64,000 nucleotides of DNA, from contig VTFK01000263.1 of the NCBI GenBank assembly GCA_009617715.1, positions 62,001 to 126,000 on the forward strand, written 5' to 3'. This DNA is from Plectrocnemia conspersa (taxonomy: Eukaryota; Arthropoda; Insecta; Trichoptera; Polycentropodidae). Numbering within the stretch: position 1 is the stretch's first letter; each line of letters opens with the position of its first letter. The notes under the pieces were generated by a model, which saw only the letters and a program-made list of their open reading frames with translations, was not told the origin of the DNA and did no database searches. The translations under genes and the position numbers were made by a program. Shown here one piece after another: positions 62,601 through 64,000 of this stretch.

Positions 62601-63046
62601 CTGTCAAGCGCACGCCGCGCAGTTTAGTGCAATTAAATAAACAGTGAAATATGTTATACACAGCATTTTTCTTACAAAGTGTTAATTGCAGATGATTTAA
62701 AATGATGTAGCATTGGAATTATAGACAATATAAACAAAACTTTAAATTATATTAATAATATATCAGGGTTATTCTAACAAAACTACTATCAACTTTCTAG
62801 GAACAAATATTAAAAGACGAATAGCAGTGATTTGGCTATTAAAGATTTACATAGCAAAGTTAATTAAACTCATTACAATGCTATTAGAATGGTCGGAATG
62901 ATGAAAAATCTGACATTCGTTATAAACAAAAAGTTATATTTTACCCACTATATAGTATAGTTTACAGCTAATTTTCAGAAGCAATGAAAGATCTAATAAC
63001 ATTTACATATGGTAAGAAATTAAAATATGACGTATTGCGACATCTG
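62601..63046. other. Spacer, no gene seen
   Basis: AT-rich, stops in all frames. Confidence 0.5.
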
Positions 63047-63090
63047 TTGGCATCTCTTCTCGAACTTATCAGTTGAAGAAGAGATGCCAA
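63047..63090. repeat. 14-bp perfect hairpin
   Basis: TTGGCATCTCTTCT (63047-63060) pairs with AGAAGAGATGCCAA (63077-63090) over a 16-base loop. A related CTTCTGGCATCTGTCAA lies at the end of the 80-bp duplication. It may be an end of a small inserted element next to the hAT relic. Confidence 0.6.
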
Positions 63091-63113
63091 TCTACATGTT
63101 TAATTCTCTACGG

Positions 63114-63423
63114 CAAGGGTGTCAAACTTTTGGCCCGTGATGGCTATTTTTGCAGCCCGCGACGAATAAATTTGCAGCCAATAAAAAAAACATAAGCGTA
63201 AACGTCAATCAAGCAGCGTTGCTAGTAAAAATAAAAAGAATAAAGCAAAAATATTTATGCACTAGCAACACCTGATTCGGCCAATTCCAGCTGTCAACGC
63301 CACGTGCTACGATTGTCCCGTCCAAAAGTAAAAAAATTAACCAAAAATACGCTGTGTTTATTATTTTGTGTTTTATTGTTTGAGTTAATGATAATTTATT
63401 TATTTCAGCCCTTCATATTCAGT
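63114..63423 (+). mobile_element. hAT-type terminal repeat and 5' untranslated part
   Basis: CAAGGGTGTCAAACTTTTGG followed by CCCGTGATGGC and GCAGCCCGCGACG fits the start of Charlie-like hAT elements. It is in the right orientation and distance for the transposase relic that starts at 63424. The preceding 8 bases, CTCTACGG, would be one copy of the target duplication; the other end lies beyond the window or is lost. Confidence 0.6.
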
Positions 63424-63634
63424 ATGTCTTTGTCGAAATCAAGTGGTAGTAAATTTAAACGAAAACTTATTGACGAACATCGACATTTTCAAGATAATGA
63501 AACGAGAGAAGTTGAAAGAGCTCAAATTAGAACTGAAAAAGAAACGGTCGTTGTTTACTAAAGAATTACAAGGAAGTGAATCAGCACTGCGTGCAAGTTA
63601 CGTCTTGTCGGAGTTGATAGCCAAACACTCGAAA
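63424..63634 (+). pseudogene. hAT transposase N-terminal relic (GTF2IRD2-like group)
   Basis: The frame from 63424 reads MSLSKSSGSKFKRKLIDEHR. It jumps to another frame for LKELKLELKKKRSLFTKELQ and ESALRASYVLSELIAKHSK. This order is that of the N-terminus of the hAT transposases related to GTF2IRD2 and ZBED/FAM200 proteins. The BED zinc finger that should lie between the two parts is missing, and the frames do not match, so there is an internal deletion of a couple of hundred bases near 63490-63505. The relic ends abruptly at 63634 in piggyBac sequence. Confidence 0.7.
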
Positions 63635-63996
63635 AGATTATTCATCAAACAGTATCTACCATCTAAGCCTAGTTCCAAGTGGGGGTCAAGGTTTGGTCAC
63701 TGTGCGATTCAAAAACAGGATTTCTTTTCAAGTTCGACGTATATACAGGAAAGGATGCCAGGCCTTCTGCTCCAGCAGAAGGGTTAGGATACAGAGTAGT
63801 AATGAAATTATCAGAAGATTATAAAAATAAAGGCTATATAGTTTTTACAGACAATTTTATCACCAGCGTACAACTCTACAAAAAATTTAAAGATGAAGAA
63901 ATTGGTGGTTGCGGGACTGTTCGACCTAACAGAAAAGGGTTACCTGCAGAAATGAAAAAAATAAAAATGAAAAAAGGAAGCCTTCCAGTTGTATAG
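63635..63996 (+). pseudogene. piggyBac (PGBD-like) transposase fragment, frameshifted
   Basis: Begins inside the transposase domain with RLFIKQYLPSKPSSKWG. One G is missing in the G-run at 63681-63685, after which the next frame gives VKVWSLCDSKTGFLFKFDVY, then GYIVFTDNFITSVQLYKKF and CGTVRPNRKGLP. The two acidic residues in CDSKTG and TDNF correspond to the first two catalytic Asp of the family. A stop at 63994-63996 cuts it before the third Asp region and the cysteine-rich C-terminus. No piggyBac end or TTAA lies at the left junction, so it was not a simple insertion. Confidence 0.85.
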
Positions 63997-64000
63997 GAAA

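Overview
The window is nuclear DNA of an insect: AT-rich (roughly 70% A+T by eye), with large introns, many decayed transposons and satellite-like arrays, and two spliced genes on the + strand. The genes are the Group I chitin deacetylases CDA1 (serpentine type, 13151-25293) and CDA2 (vermiform type, 57340-61015). Both encode a signal peptide, a CBM14 chitin-binding domain, an LDLa module and a NodB-type polysaccharide deacetylase domain, the family architecture known from insect cuticle, tracheae and peritrophic structures. The order cannot be fixed from sequence alone; a beetle or another holometabolous insect is a weak guess.

Layout. 1-13.0 kb: mostly AT-rich upstream DNA holding one possible terminal exon (1592-1774), an LTR-like block, a tRNA-derived SINE-like head (8024-8100), two strong hairpins and a ~185-bp tandem array (11.3-12.2 kb). 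13.0-25.5 kb: CDA1, five coding exons, TATA promoter, a 7.7-kb intron with a ~300-bp repeat array, and one apparent single-base deletion in the LDLa exon. 25.5-57.2 kb: a 32-kb gene-poor interval with a few GC-richer islands that could be regulatory, a Tc1/mariner relic (~34.06 kb), LINE relics (+ strand 45.8-47.4 kb; - strand 56.1-56.6 kb), a 201-bp foldback MITE (48162-48362), a hAT-like terminus (51541) and a 14-bp minisatellite (52.4 kb). 57.2-61.2 kb: CDA2, six exons, two of them (3a, 3b) mutually exclusive by reading frame. 61.2-64 kb: short tandem repeats, a perfect 80-bp duplication, and a hAT transposon relic joined to a piggyBac transposase fragment that runs to the window edge.

How the genes work together. 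CDA1 keeps the NodB metal and catalytic residues (FDDA and HSITH). CDA2 reads FNGA and FSLTH at the same places, so it looks like a chitin-binding partner with little or no deacetylase activity. The two act extracellularly on chitin fibres of the apical matrix. CDA2 can exchange half of its chitin-binding domain by alternative splicing.

I see no CRISPR, operon, phage or wholly new system; that is expected for this genome type. The most useful leads are the CDA1 frameshift, the CDA2 alternative exons, the loss of catalytic residues in CDA2, the paired dibasic sites behind both signal peptides, and the hAT-piggyBac chimera.
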